NCBI RefSeq assembly: GCF_000227685.2
Contig: NZ_CP007029.1
Coordinates: forward strand, 904,501 to 968,500
DNA from: Thioalkalivibrio paradoxus ARh 1
GTDB taxonomy: Bacteria > Pseudomonadota > Gammaproteobacteria > Ectothiorhodospirales > Ectothiorhodospiraceae
Direction: 5' to 3'
DNA length: 64,000 bases
The notes below the pieces were generated by a model. It searched no databases. It worked only from the letters and a program-made list of their open reading frames with translations, and was not told the origin of the DNA. Position numbers and translations under genes: made by a program. This document shows positions 18,428 to 27,927 of this stretch, piece after piece (positions within the stretch are counted from its first letter, which is position 1; each line of letters begins with the position of its first letter).

Positions 18428-19006
18428 CTAGAGGCGCACCAGCCCGTAGAAGCCCATGAACCCGAGTGACATCAGGCCGGCAGTGATCATCGCGATGGCG
18501 CTGCCGCGGAACGGAGCGGGAACGTCGGCGGCGGCGATGCGCTCGCGGATCGCGGAGAACAGGATCAGCACGATGGAAAAGCCCACCGCAGCGCCGAAAC
18601 CGTACAGAGCCGATTCGACGAACCCGTGCGCTTCCTGCACGTTCAACAGCGCGACGCCGAGCACTGCGCAGTTAGTGGTGATCAGCGGCAGAAAGATGCC
18701 CAGCACGTTATAGAGCAGCGGGCTGGTCTTGTGCACGACCATTTCGGTGAACTGGACCACCGCAGCGATCACCAGGATGAAGGCGATCGTGCGCAGGTAT
18801 TCGAGCCCCAGCGGGATCAGCAGGTATTCGTTGATCAGGTAGCTGCTCACCGCCGACAGCGTCAGCACGAAGGTGGTAGCCAGGCCCATTCCGGTCGCCG
18901 TCTCCACTTTCCGGGACACGCCCATGAACGGGCACAGGCCCAGAAACTTCACGAGCACGAAGTTGTTGACCAGGATCGTGCTGATGAGGATCAGGGCATA
19001 TTCCAC
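18428..19006 (-). CDS. rsxA: Electron transport complex subunit RsxA/RnfA
   Basis: A 192-residue six-helix membrane subunit related to NqrE, with [18 protein letters not shown] and [14 protein letters not shown]; both cysteines are conserved. The GTG at 19006 gives the family length and has GGAATT upstream; a TTG at 19033 would add nine residues and is less likely. First gene of the operon rsxA-B-C-D-G-E-nth. The complex couples ferredoxin/NADH electron transfer to ion movement and in E. coli keeps SoxR reduced. Confidence 0.95.
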   Translation of the reverse strand: MEYALILISTILVNNFVLVKFLGLCPFMGVSRKVETATGMGLATTFVLTLSAVSSYLINEYLLIPLGLEYLRTIAFILVIAAVVQFTEMVVHKTSPLLYNVLGIFLPLITTNCAVLGVALLNVQEAHGFVESALYGFGAAVGFSIVLILFSAIRERIAAADVPAPFRGSAIAMITAGLMSLGFMGFYGLVRL

Positions 19007-19179
19007 GGCAATTCCGAGTGGGTAGCTCAACAATAGTATCGGCCAGCCCGCAGGCCGGGCTCAACCCGGCGTCCTGCGTGCCTATTCCGGGATTGCCCCG
19101 GGAGTCCAAGGGGATGGCCACCCTGGCCCCGCACCGGTAGGTGCTGCCCGGGGTCTCGCTCCGGGCGCTACCCGTGATT

Positions 19180-19872
19180 CTAATGCATCGGGTCGGCGCG
19201 GAGGTCCAGTTCCGTGAAGTCGGCGGCGGTTCGATGGTTCCCGACCGGCCCGTGCATGCCCTCGCGCAGCACGGCAGCCGTTGCCATGCGAACCTGTGCC
19301 GCAGCATCCAATTCCTCGGGGAGGTCCGACAGGAACAGAATCCGCTCCGGCAGAAGGTCGATCTCGGCAGCAATGCGGCGGTAGCTGTCGGCGTCGCGCT
19401 TGCCCCCGATTCGGGTGTCGAAGTGCCCGGAGAACAGCGGGGTCAGGTCGCCTGCCGCGGTGTGTGCAAACAGCAGCTTCTGGGCGTGGACCGACCCCGA
19501 CGAGAACGCGTACAGGCGAATCCCGGCCTGTGCCCAGCGCTGCAGGCTTTCGGGAACATCGGGATAAACGTGTCCGTGGAAGTGGCCCTGGCGATAGCCG
19601 TTTTCCCAGATCAGGCCCTGCAGGCTCTTCAGCGGCGTGATTTTCTGATCGGCCACGATCCATGCCCGCATCCGCTCGACCAGCGCGTCGTCGTCCAGGT
19701 CGCCACCGGCATAGGCGCGCGCATCTGCCAGCAGCCGGGCGACCTCGGGCACGTTCCGGTGCCTGCGCACGTAGTCCCCGAGGTGCTCGGCCGCATACGG
19801 AAACAGCGTGTCGTGGACAAACGAGAGGCTGGTCGTGGTGCCCTCGATGTCCAGCAGCACCGCACGAATCAC
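19180..19872 (-). CDS. mtnC: Enolase-phosphatase E1 (acireductone synthase)
   Basis: A 230-residue HAD-superfamily enzyme of methionine salvage that enolises and dephosphorylates diketo-methylthiopentyl phosphate to acireductone. The nucleophile motif is LLDIEGTTTSLSFVHDTLFPYA; the motif II serine lies in YAFSSGS and motif III in KRDADSY and LFLSDLPEE. A GTG start at 19872 overlaps the stop of the preceding 39-codon frame (GTGA). Its product is normally the substrate of MtnD, whose gene is nearly absent here. Confidence 0.94.
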   Translation of the reverse strand: MIRAVLLDIEGTTTSLSFVHDTLFPYAAEHLGDYVRRHRNVPEVARLLADARAYAGGDLDDDALVERMRAWIVADQKITPLKSLQGLIWENGYRQGHFHGHVYPDVPESLQRWAQAGIRLYAFSSGSVHAQKLLFAHTAAGDLTPLFSGHFDTRIGGKRDADSYRRIAAEIDLLPERILFLSDLPEELDAAAQVRMATAAVLREGMHGPVGNHRTAADFTELDLRADPMH

Positions 19873-19988
19873 GACATCGGTCCGGGGGGCTGGCCCCGTG
19901 TCGGAAAGCGCCGGATGATGCCGGCCGGGTCGGCAACGCGGGCGCACGGGTGCGGGTCGGTGTCCGGGTATGCGTGGAGCGTGGTCAT
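19869..19988 (-). pseudogene. mtnD: Remnant of acireductone dioxygenase gene (mtnD)
   Basis: A 39-codon frame whose ATG overlaps the mtnB stop (ATGA) and whose TGA overlaps the mtnC start (GTGA). It opens MTTLHAYPDTDP, resembling the start of MtnD proteins (M-S-x-L-x-x-Y), followed by a segment ending GIIRRFPTRGQ that can be aligned with the start of MtnD around the EDI-x6-G region. The ~145 residues carrying the metal-binding histidines and glutamate are missing. The order mtnB-mtnD-mtnC is common, so this looks like a gene reduced by an internal or 3' deletion that kept both translational overlaps. Assignment rests on position and a short match. Confidence 0.55.
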
Positions 19989-20608
19989 GGGCTCAGCCTC
20001 CTGGAGAGGATCTCGCACTCGAACAGGAACTCGAAGGCCTCGACGTGCTGCACTGCCGCTTCCACCGAGCGCCCCCAGGTGTAGAGCCCGTGGCCGCTGA
20101 CCAGGTAGCCGGAGACGCCGGGGTGCCGGTTCATGTGGTCGTCCACCTGGGCGGCCAGCTGTGGCACGTCGTGGGTATTGGGGAACACCGGGACATGCAG
20201 CGAGGTCTCGTCGGACGTGATTGCGGGAAACGCTTTGAGCACCACGTAGTCGCTCAGCGTGAGGCCGTAGGGGAGCAGCCGGGACAGCACCGTCGCGTTT
20301 GCCGAGTGGGTATGCAACACCGCCCCGATGCTCGGGTCGCGCCGGTACATGATGATATGCAGGAAGGTTTCGGCGGACGGCGTCTTTCCGGGCGACAGGA
20401 TGTTGCCCTCGAGATCGACCACCATGAACCCGCTGTCGTCCAGATGCCCCTTGTGGCGCCCGGAGACGGTGATCACGATCTGCTCCTCGTTCAGGCGCGC
20501 GGAGAAGTTTCCGGCGGTTGCGGGCACCCATCCGCGCTGCGCAAACAGCCGGCCGGCGTCGGCGAGAAGCCGCACCTGCGCCTTGTATTCCAGGGAATCT
20601 TCAATCAT
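19985..20608 (-). CDS. mtnB: Methylthioribulose-1-phosphate dehydratase
   Basis: A 207-residue class II aldolase-fold zinc enzyme that dehydrates methylthioribulose-1-phosphate in methionine salvage. Zinc ligands are the HTH of LHTHSANAT and the histidine in GYLVSGHGLYTWG; TAGNFSARL and SGRHKGHL are family substrate-loop motifs. The ATG at 20608 gives normal length. It is the first of the three overlapping mtn frames. Confidence 0.94.
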   Translation of the reverse strand: MIEDSLEYKAQVRLLADAGRLFAQRGWVPATAGNFSARLNEEQIVITVSGRHKGHLDDSGFMVVDLEGNILSPGKTPSAETFLHIIMYRRDPSIGAVLHTHSANATVLSRLLPYGLTLSDYVVLKAFPAITSDETSLHVPVFPNTHDVPQLAAQVDDHMNRHPGVSGYLVSGHGLYTWGRSVEAAVQHVEAFEFLFECEILSRRLSP

Positions 20609-20778
20609 GCATATGCCGGAAAAAGGCAGAAGCTTACGCGAGCCCGGGACGTAAGAAAACACTCACCCGCAGCCGGCCAACCCCGCAGCGGCGCGGAAAC
20701 GCCGCAAATCGCAGCGCGGCCCGGCGTTGCCCATACCGATTTCCGCATCCGGGTCGTCACACGGCTCGATTCGGAACC

Positions 20779-22830
20779 CTACTTCACGCGCATGCCGGGT
20801 TGGGCACCCTCGTCGGGGGCGAGCAGGAACAGATCCCCGCCGCCCGGGCCGGCTGCGAGCACCATCCCCTCGGAAACGCCGAAGCGCATCTTCCGCGGTG
20901 CCAGGTTCGCGACCATCACCGTCAGCCGGCCCTCGAGATCCTCGGGCCGGTACGCCGAGCGGATGCCGGCGAACACCTGGCGACGCTCCGTGCCCAGGTC
21001 CAGCGTCAGGCGCAGCAACTTGTCCGCGCCTTCGACGTATTCGGCGGCTGCGATGCGGGCGATCCGCAGGTCGACCCTGGCGAAGGTTTCGAAATCGATG
21101 GTGTCGGCAATCGGGTCCATGGCGGAAGCCTCTTCGGCGCGGGGTGGGGATGTGGGTGCCGTCGGTGCCAGACTGGAACTCGAGGCCGCCAGCAGTCCCT
21201 CGACCGCAGCCGGCTCGATCCGGGTCATCAGGGGTTGATAGGGCTGGATGCGGCCGCCGGTCAGCGGCTGTGTGCGCGACGCCCAGTCGAGTTCGGCGCG
21301 GTTCAGGAACGTGCCGGCGCGGGTCGCCAGCCGCGGCAGTACCGGTGCCAGATAGATCACCAGGATCCGGAACAGGTCCAGCCCCTGGGTGCAGATCGCC
21401 TGCACCTCGTCGGCGCGCTCGGGGTCCTTTGCCAGCACCCAGGGCCGGGCCTCGTCGATGTACTGGTTGGCCTGGTCGGCCAGCGCCATGATCTGGCGCA
21501 TCGCCTGGGCGTATTCGCGGGCTTCGTAGAGTGCCGCAATCTCGTCGCCTGCCGCCGCGAACTGCGCGTGCAGGTCGGGGCGGGGCAGGGTGTCGGCGAG
21601 CTTCCCGTCGAAGCGCTTGGTCAGGAATCCCGCGCAGCGGCTGGCGATGTTCACCACCTTGCCGACCAGGTCGGCGTTCACGCGCTGCACGAAGTCGTCC
21701 AGATTCAGGTCGATGTCGTCGACGCCGGCCCCGAGCTTGGCCGCGAAGTAGTAGCGCAGCGCCTCGGGGTTCAGGTGGTCGAGGTAGTCGCGGGCGCGGA
21801 TGAAGGTGCCGCGGGACTTGGACATCTTCTGGCCGTTCACGGTCAGGAAGCCGTGGCAGAACACCGCGGTCGGTGTGCGGAAGCCCGCGCCGTGCAGCAT
21901 CGCCGGCCAGAACAGCGTGTGGAAGTAGGCGATGTCCTTGCCGATGAAGTGGTACAGCTCGGTGTCTGAATCCGGGCCCCACCAGGCGTCGAAATCGAGG
22001 CCCTTCAGTTGCGCGTAGGCCTGGAAGCTGGCCATATAGCCGATCGGCGCGTCGAGCCAGACATAGAAGAACTTGCCCGGCGCGTCGGGGATCTCGAAAC
22101 CGAAGTAGGGCGCGTCGCGCGAGATGTCCCAGTCCGCGAGGCCGGCCTCGAACCACTCGTTCAGCTTGTTGCGGATCGCGCTCTGCAGGCGCCCGGAGCC
22201 GGTCCAGTCGCGCAGGTAGTCCTCGAAGTCGGCGAGGCGGAAGAAGTAATGCTCGGAATCGCGCGCGACCGGCCGGGCCCCGCTGATCGCCGAGACCGGG
22301 TCGATCAGGTCCGTCGGGCTGTAGGTCGCGCCGCAGACTTCGCAGGAATCCCCGTACTGGTCGGCTGCGCCGCAGCGCGGGCAGCTGCCCTTGATGAAAC
22401 GGTCGGGCAGGAACATCCCCGCCTCGGGGTCGTAGGCCTGTTGAATCGTGCGCACCGAGATGTGGCCGCCAGCCTTCAGGCCCTCGTAGATCCGGGTTGC
22501 GCAGGAGCGGTTCTCTTCCGAGTGCGTGCTGTGGTAGTGATCGAAGCCGACCAGGAACTCGGCGAAATCGGCCTCGTGCTCGGTGCGGACCCGCGCGATC
22601 AGTTCCTCAGGCTCGATACCTTCGGCGCGGGCCTTCAGCATGATCGGCGTGCCGTGGGCGTCGTCGGCGCAGACGTAGATCGCCTCGTGGCCGCGGGCGC
22701 GCTGGAAGCGGGCCCAGATGTCGGTCTGGATGTACTCGACCAGGTGTCCCAGGTGGATCGGGCCGTTCGCGTACGGCAGCGCACTGGTGATCAGGATCCG
22801 GCGCGGGGTTGGGGGATCTACGGGCGTCAT
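20779..22830 (-). CDS. metG: Methionyl-tRNA synthetase
   Basis: A 683-residue class I aminoacyl-tRNA synthetase. HIGH motif reads PIHLGH (residues ~24-29), KMSKS is present in [12 protein letters not shown], and a single zinc knuckle CPRCG...CEVCG lies near residue 145. A flexible Ser/Ala/Pro linker near residue 560 leads to a C-terminal tRNA-binding domain ([11 protein letters not shown]...). Start chosen at MTPVDPP, in front of [14 protein letters not shown]. It is divergent from apbC. Confidence 0.97.
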   Translation of the reverse strand: MTPVDPPTPRRILITSALPYANGPIHLGHLVEYIQTDIWARFQRARGHEAIYVCADDAHGTPIMLKARAEGIEPEELIARVRTEHEADFAEFLVGFDHYHSTHSEENRSCATRIYEGLKAGGHISVRTIQQAYDPEAGMFLPDRFIKGSCPRCGAADQYGDSCEVCGATYSPTDLIDPVSAISGARPVARDSEHYFFRLADFEDYLRDWTGSGRLQSAIRNKLNEWFEAGLADWDISRDAPYFGFEIPDAPGKFFYVWLDAPIGYMASFQAYAQLKGLDFDAWWGPDSDTELYHFIGKDIAYFHTLFWPAMLHGAGFRTPTAVFCHGFLTVNGQKMSKSRGTFIRARDYLDHLNPEALRYYFAAKLGAGVDDIDLNLDDFVQRVNADLVGKVVNIASRCAGFLTKRFDGKLADTLPRPDLHAQFAAAGDEIAALYEAREYAQAMRQIMALADQANQYIDEARPWVLAKDPERADEVQAICTQGLDLFRILVIYLAPVLPRLATRAGTFLNRAELDWASRTQPLTGGRIQPYQPLMTRIEPAAVEGLLAASSSSLAPTAPTSPPRAEEASAMDPIADTIDFETFARVDLRIARIAAAEYVEGADKLLRLTLDLGTERRQVFAGIRSAYRPEDLEGRLTVMVANLAPRKMRFGVSEGMVLAAGPGGGDLFLLAPDEGAQPGMRVK

Positions 22831-23055
22831 CGCGGGGGGCTGATCCTTAGGTGGAAGCGGGCGGGCGCTGAGCGCAGCCCGATATTTTCGGGGCTGCGTG
22901 CCGTCTTGTCGAGGCGTGGGTTTGCGGTGCCCCGTTCCGGCCTGGGGTTGTGCCCGTCGGACCCCGATTTTGCCCCGGCCTGTGCGTGATTTGGCGGCGC
23001 CCTTGACGCCCGGTACTATGCGCGTCCTAAACAAAAATCAGGAAACCACGCAACC

Positions 23056-24147
23056 ATGTCCGAGCTATCGCGTCTGCAGATCGAAACGGCCCTGAAAACG
23101 GTGCAGGAGAAGTACATCGAGAAGGATCTGATGGCCGCCGGCGCGGTCAAGGATATCCAGATCGACGGCGCCCGCGCGACGGTCGTGATCGAGCTGGGCT
23201 ATCCGGCTGCCGGATATTTCGACGAGTTGCGTGCCGAGGTCGACCGGGCTTTGCAGACCGTGCGCGGACTCGAAGGCGCGGAGGTGCAGATCTCCAGCCG
23301 CGTCGTTTCGCATGCGGTGCAGAAGAGCCTGAAGCCGATGCCCGGAATCAAGAACATCATCGCGGTCGCCTCCGGCAAGGGCGGCGTCGGCAAGTCGACC
23401 ACCGCGGTGAACCTGGCGCTGGCGCTGGCCGCCGAGGGTGGCCGGGTCGGGGTGCTGGATGCCGACATCTACGGTCCGAGCCAGCCGCGGATGCTTGGCA
23501 TCTCGGGCCAGCCCGAGTCGCAGGACGGCAAGACCATGGAGCCCCTGCAGAAATATGACCTGCAGGCGATGTCGATCGGGTTCCTGATCGAGGAGGACAC
23601 GCCGATGATCTGGCGTGGCCCGATGGTGACCCAGGCGCTCGAGCAGCTGCTCCGCGACACCAACTGGCACGACCTGGATTACCTGGTCGTGGACCTGCCG
23701 CCGGGTACCGGTGACGTGCAGCTGACCCTGTCGCAGAAGATCCCGGTCAGCGGTGCGCTGATCGTGACCACGCCGCAGGACATCGCGCTGCTGGATGCGC
23801 GCAAGGGTCTGAAGATGTTCGAAAAGGTGGACGTGCCCGTGCTCGGGATCGTCGAGAACATGAGCATCCACATCTGTTCGAAGTGCGGTCACGAGGAGCA
23901 CATCTTCGGTCACGGTGGCGGCGAGCAGATGGCGAAGGACTTCGGAGTCGACCTGCTCGGCGCGCTGCCGCTCGATATCCAGATCCGCGAGCAGGCCGAC
24001 GGCGGCGAGCCGACGGTGGTGCGCGAACCGCAGAGCCGGATCGCCGAGATCTACCGGGAGATCGCGCGCCGCACCGGCGCGAAGCTGGCCGAGCAAAGCA
24101 AGGACTACAGCGGCAAGTTCCCCAACATCGTGATCAAGAACACCTGA
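23056..24147 (+). CDS. apbC: Mrp/NBP35-type iron-sulfur cluster carrier protein
   Basis: A 363-residue P-loop ATPase that carries or inserts [4Fe-4S] clusters into apoproteins. Residues 1-90 are an MIP18-like (DUF59) domain, then the deviant Walker A GKGGVGKSTTAVNLA, YLVVDLPPGTGD, and the cluster-binding CSKC in HICSKCGHEEHIFG. It ends 3 bases before dcd, the common apbC-dcd pairing. Confidence 0.94.
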   Translation: MSELSRLQIETALKTVQEKYIEKDLMAAGAVKDIQIDGARATVVIELGYPAAGYFDELRAEVDRALQTVRGLEGAEVQISSRVVSHAVQKSLKPMPGIKNIIAVASGKGGVGKSTTAVNLALALAAEGGRVGVLDADIYGPSQPRMLGISGQPESQDGKTMEPLQKYDLQAMSIGFLIEEDTPMIWRGPMVTQALEQLLRDTNWHDLDYLVVDLPPGTGDVQLTLSQKIPVSGALIVTTPQDIALLDARKGLKMFEKVDVPVLGIVENMSIHICSKCGHEEHIFGHGGGEQMAKDFGVDLLGALPLDIQIREQADGGEPTVVREPQSRIAEIYREIARRTGAKLAEQSKDYSGKFPNIVIKNT

Positions 24148-24150
24148 TCG

Positions 24151-24717
24151 ATGCCGATCAAGTCGGACCGGTGGATCCGGCGCATGGCCGAATCCACCGG
24201 CATGATCGAGCCGTTCGAGCCGGGGCAGGTGCGGTTCCGCGAGGATCACCGCATCGTGTCTTACGGCACCTCGAGCTATGGCTACGACGTGCGCTGCGCC
24301 GACGAATTCAAGATTTTCACCAACATCAACAGCTCGGTCGTCGATCCCAAGTCGTTCGACGAGCGCAGCTTCGTGGACGTGAAGGCCGACGTCTGCATCA
24401 TCCCGCCGAACTCGTTCGCGCTGGCGCGCACCGTCGAGTACTTCCGCATTCCGCGCAATGTGCTGACGATCTGCCTGGGCAAATCGACCTATGCGCGCTG
24501 CGGCATCATCGTGAACGTGACCCCGCTGGAGCCCGAGTGGGAGGGACACGTGACGCTGGAGTTCTCGAACACCACGCCGCTTCCGGCCAAGATCTACGCC
24601 AACGAGGGAATTGCGCAGATGCTGTTCCTGGAGTCCGACGAGGTCTGCGAGACTTCGTACCGCGACCGTGGGGGAAAGTACCAGGGGCAGCGGGGTGTGA
24701 CGCTTCCCAAGACCTGA
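24151..24717 (+). CDS. dcd: dCTP deaminase
   Basis: A 188-residue trimeric enzyme that deaminates dCTP to dUTP for thymidylate synthesis. Conserved motifs include [47 protein letters not shown] (with the catalytic glutamate), and [11 protein letters not shown] at the C-terminus. Probably co-transcribed with apbC. Confidence 0.96.
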   Translation: MPIKSDRWIRRMAESTGMIEPFEPGQVRFREDHRIVSYGTSSYGYDVRCADEFKIFTNINSSVVDPKSFDERSFVDVKADVCIIPPNSFALARTVEYFRIPRNVLTICLGKSTYARCGIIVNVTPLEPEWEGHVTLEFSNTTPLPAKIYANEGIAQMLFLESDEVCETSYRDRGGKYQGQRGVTLPKT

Positions 24718-24852
24718 ACGCGCAGAGCGCCTGCGGTAGCCACAGGCGGGCCCGTGGGGCGAACGCAGCGCTCCATCCCGGCGCGCCGCGTCCGCGATTT
24801 CCCCAGCGACCGCGAGCAGCCGGTTCTCGGGCCGCGGTCTCCGGCGGCGGGT

Positions 24853-25365
24853 TCAGAAATTCTCGGTCGAGGTGAACAGGCCTACGCGCAGATCCTTGGC
24901 GACGTAGATCTCGCGGTCGTCCACCCGCACCGACCCGTCGCCGATTCCCAGTACCAGCTTGCGCGTGATCACCCGTTTCATTTCCACGTGGTAGGTGACC
25001 TTCTTCGCGCTGGGCAGGACCTGACCGGTGAACTTCACCTCGCCGACGCCCAGCGCACGCCCGCGCCCCGGGTTGCCCAGCCAGGCCAGGTAGAACCCGA
25101 CCAGCTGCCACATCGCGTCCAGGCCCAGGCATCCCGGCATCACCGGATCGCCGGGAAAATGGCATGCGAAGAACCAGAGGTCGGGGTGGATGTCGAGTTC
25201 CGCGACCATCTCGCCCTTGCCGTACTGCCCGCCGTCGCTGTTGATCTTCAGCACCCGGTCCATCATCAGCATGTTCGGAACGGGCAGCTGGGCGTTGCCC
25301 GGTCCGAACATGTTGCCGTAGCCGCAAGCCAGCAGCTCGTCGCGGTCGTATTGGTCCTTTTGCAT
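24853..25365 (-). CDS. fabA: 3-hydroxydecanoyl-ACP dehydratase/isomerase
   Basis: A 170-residue hot-dog enzyme that dehydrates 3-hydroxydecanoyl-ACP and isomerises trans-2 to cis-3-decenoyl-ACP, the branch point of anaerobic-type unsaturated fatty acid synthesis. The catalytic histidine is in [14 protein letters not shown] and the aspartate in GLDAMWQL. The usual partner fabB is not adjacent. ATG at 25365 opens [15 protein letters not shown]. It converges with dcd. Confidence 0.96.
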   Translation of the reverse strand: MQKDQYDRDELLACGYGNMFGPGNAQLPVPNMLMMDRVLKINSDGGQYGKGEMVAELDIHPDLWFFACHFPGDPVMPGCLGLDAMWQLVGFYLAWLGNPGRGRALGVGEVKFTGQVLPSAKKVTYHVEMKRVITRKLVLGIGDGSVRVDDREIYVAKDLRVGLFTSTENF

Positions 25366-25622
25366 GGCTGATCCTGGCGGAAACCGGATATTGGACCGAA
25401 ACCGGGCAGCAAAAGCAATGCGGGCATCCGCGATTACCTGATCGACTGCGCATTCGCAGTGGCCGACCGACGTTCGTGGCCCGTGTCGAACTCGGCAATC
25501 CCAGGGGGTGTCCGGGGCGGCCGGGTGCATCGCCGGCTGCGGCGCCGGAGGGTCTGCATCGGGATCGCGGATCGGCCATACTTCCGCGTTCGGGGGATCG
25601 CCAGGGTGAGGGAGGAGGTCGC

Positions 25623-26993
25623 GTGACGGTAACGATGCTGATCTGGGCTGCGGTGATCGTGGCCGCGATCGTGTTGCTGGACCTGGCGCGCCACCCGATG
25701 CGGCGTTTCCTGATCGCGACTGCAACGCTGCTCGCCCGAATCACCTGTGGCCTGCGGACCCAGCTCGTGCGCTTGCGCGACCGCGTCGGGCGCTGGCATG
25801 GCGCCCACCTCGCGCGTCTGGAGGCGGCTCAGCTGGCGGACGCGATCGACGCGCTCGAGCGCGATTACGCACGCCTGATTGGCCACGACCTCGCCCAGTT
25901 GCCGGCATTGCGGCAGGACACCCACCAAGTAGTCAGAGAGTTGGAGGCAGCCTACGCCCGCGAGGAAACGGGGCTTACCGACGAGCCCCCGTGGGTGCAG
26001 CGGCTCGAGGTGCTGGCCCGGACGCCCGCCGGCGACCAGCCCCAAAGCCAGCGGCTTGCCCGGGACATGCAGGAGACCGTGTTGCGCATCGCGCGCCTGG
26101 CACTGGAGGAGCATCGCCAGCACGCGCGGGAACTCGTCAACACGCGGCGACGGCTGCAGGAGCCGCTGGCAGAACTGGTGTCGCGTCTGGCGTCGCTGCA
26201 GGAACGGTTGGTTCAGCTGCAACGGCAGGCGCAGAGCCTGGATGGCACGCTGCAGCGCTTCGAACGCCACCGGGGGCGTCGCTCCCTGCGCCTTCCGGTC
26301 TATGCCCACTCCGGTGGTCAGTGGGTGCTGAGTGCGGCAGGACTCGCGCTCGCCGGGCTGGCCGTGTATGTGTACCAGCAGGTGTTTGCAGGCTCGTTCG
26401 ACCTGCTGTTCCAGGGTCCTCGCGATCCCGAAGGGAGGACCGCCGATCTCGCGATCTGGGCCCTGTTGGGCACCGCCGGCCTGAGCGGCTGGATCCTGGC
26501 TGAGACGCGCGCCGCAACGCCGTCCGGGCTCACCCCGATCGGGCGCCTGGCGGCACTGCCGCGCACGGTGGTCGGTGTACTGGCCGGAGGGGTATTGCTG
26601 GCCACGGTAATCGTATCGATGGTAAACGGCTATCTGCGCGAGTGGCTGATCTACCGCGCGGAGTTGTTCGACGTGCTGATGGCGGGCAACGACGCCCCGC
26701 CGATCCCCGATGTGAACTGGGTGGCGCAACTGCTCGGCGGGCTGCTGGGGCTGGTGCTGCCGCTGGTGGTCGCGCTCGCGCCGCTTTGGCTGGTCGGGCT
26801 GATGGCGGCGACCCGCGTGCTGTTCGGTGCCGCCCTCTGGTTCCTGCTCGCGCTGCTGGCCGGTCTGTTGCGATGGCTGGCGGGCGTCTCCTGCCACCTG
26901 CGCCGCTGGTTGCCGGCAGGCTTCGACCTGCTGATCTTCCTGCCCGAGTCCGTCCGGCGCTGGCGCTCCCGGGAGGCGGGCGCTCGTGCCTGA
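25623..26993 (+). CDS. Membrane protein with N-terminal coiled coil, function unknown
   Basis: A 456-residue protein: one N-terminal transmembrane helix ([16 protein letters not shown]), a long helical, probably coiled-coil region (residues ~40-225, rich in Leu, Arg, Gln, Glu), then four to six hydrophobic helices, ending in a basic tail. The GTG start is preceded by an excellent GGGAGGAGGT site, which decides it over the ATG 12 bases later. I do not recognise the family; topology resembles envelope scaffolds or channels with a large soluble collar. It precedes the TIGR04211 gene by 88 bases on the same strand. Confidence 0.65.
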   Translation: MTVTMLIWAAVIVAAIVLLDLARHPMRRFLIATATLLARITCGLRTQLVRLRDRVGRWHGAHLARLEAAQLADAIDALERDYARLIGHDLAQLPALRQDTHQVVRELEAAYAREETGLTDEPPWVQRLEVLARTPAGDQPQSQRLARDMQETVLRIARLALEEHRQHARELVNTRRRLQEPLAELVSRLASLQERLVQLQRQAQSLDGTLQRFERHRGRRSLRLPVYAHSGGQWVLSAAGLALAGLAVYVYQQVFAGSFDLLFQGPRDPEGRTADLAIWALLGTAGLSGWILAETRAATPSGLTPIGRLAALPRTVVGVLAGGVLLATVIVSMVNGYLREWLIYRAELFDVLMAGNDAPPIPDVNWVAQLLGGLLGLVLPLVVALAPLWLVGLMAATRVLFGAALWFLLALLAGLLRWLAGVSCHLRRWLPAGFDLLIFLPESVRRWRSREAGARA

Positions 26994-27081
26994 CCGGCGC
27001 GGGCCGCGCGCGAGCGCGATGGCTGGTAAACTGGCGCGCGATTGACTGGATACGGCAGGCAACAGCCGGGAGAGGGGTACC

Positions 27082-27759
27082 ATGGGTTTCAGGTTCGCCG
27101 TCGTCGCGATCGTCGCAGGGCTTGTCGTGGCGTTTTCCACGCAGGCAGCGGCGCAGGACACCACGCGCTATGTCAGCGAGGAACTCGAGGTCGGTGTGCG
27201 TTCGGGCAAGACGCTGCAGCACCGAATCATCCGCAGCGTGCGCAGCGGCGAGCAGGTGACGGTGCTGCAACAGGATCAGGACGGACACTCGCAGATCCGG
27301 CTTGCCAATGGCACCGAGGGCTGGATTCTGACCCGATATTTGCAGGACGAGCCCCACTCGCGCGAGCGGCTCGCCGCGGTCCAGGCCGAACTCGACGAGA
27401 TCCGGTCGGGTTCCGATGACCAGGCCGGACGCATCGCCCAGCTACTGGAGACGCGGCGTGAGTTGGAGGCGGAACGCGAGTCGCTGCAGGGCCACGTCGC
27501 GGGTCTGGAAAACGAGCTTGAGGAATTGCGCGACGTTGCGGCACGGCCGCAGGAGATCCGCGCGCAAAATGCGCAGCTGCGCAGTGCGCTGCTGGAAGCG
27601 CAGGACTCGGCCGAGGATTATCGCCGGCAAGTCGAGGTGCTGCGGGCGGACAACCATCGCAAGTGGTTCATGACCGGTGCGCTGGTGACGGTCGGCTCGC
27701 TGATCCTGGGCATCCTGGTCACGCGGATTCCCCGGCGGCGCCGCAGCAGCGAGTGGTGA
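27082..27759 (+). CDS. TIGR04211 family SH3 domain protein (YgiM-like)
   Basis: A 225-residue envelope protein: a signal peptide ending AAAQD, a bacterial SH3 domain (residues ~28-90, YVSEELEVGVRSG... GWILTRYL), a coiled coil (~95-195) and a C-terminal transmembrane helix with a basic cytoplasmic tail (RIPRRRRSSEW). This matches the YgiM/TIGR04211 architecture. Members may bind peptidoglycan; the precise role is unknown. Confidence 0.88.
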   Translation: MGFRFAVVAIVAGLVVAFSTQAAAQDTTRYVSEELEVGVRSGKTLQHRIIRSVRSGEQVTVLQQDQDGHSQIRLANGTEGWILTRYLQDEPHSRERLAAVQAELDEIRSGSDDQAGRIAQLLETRRELEAERESLQGHVAGLENELEELRDVAARPQEIRAQNAQLRSALLEAQDSAEDYRRQVEVLRADNHRKWFMTGALVTVGSLILGILVTRIPRRRRSSEW

Positions 27760-27927
27760 GCCGGTCGGACCCAGCTGCCGCAGGGTGGCTTGCGCGGGCG
27801 CGGATCCACCGCTAGCCTTCGCGGGGTTCTGGCGGGGCCGGTCGTGTCCCCCTGCGCTGCCGCCGGGGTAGCGTTTGCCGCTGCTGCCGGATGAGGCCCG
27901 GGTCCATCACCAAGGAATCCTGACTGG

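Noticed and set aside
24718-24852. Terminator hairpin between dcd and fabA
   Set aside because: gcctgcgg/ccacaggc has an internal mismatch and no T-run; too weak to list.
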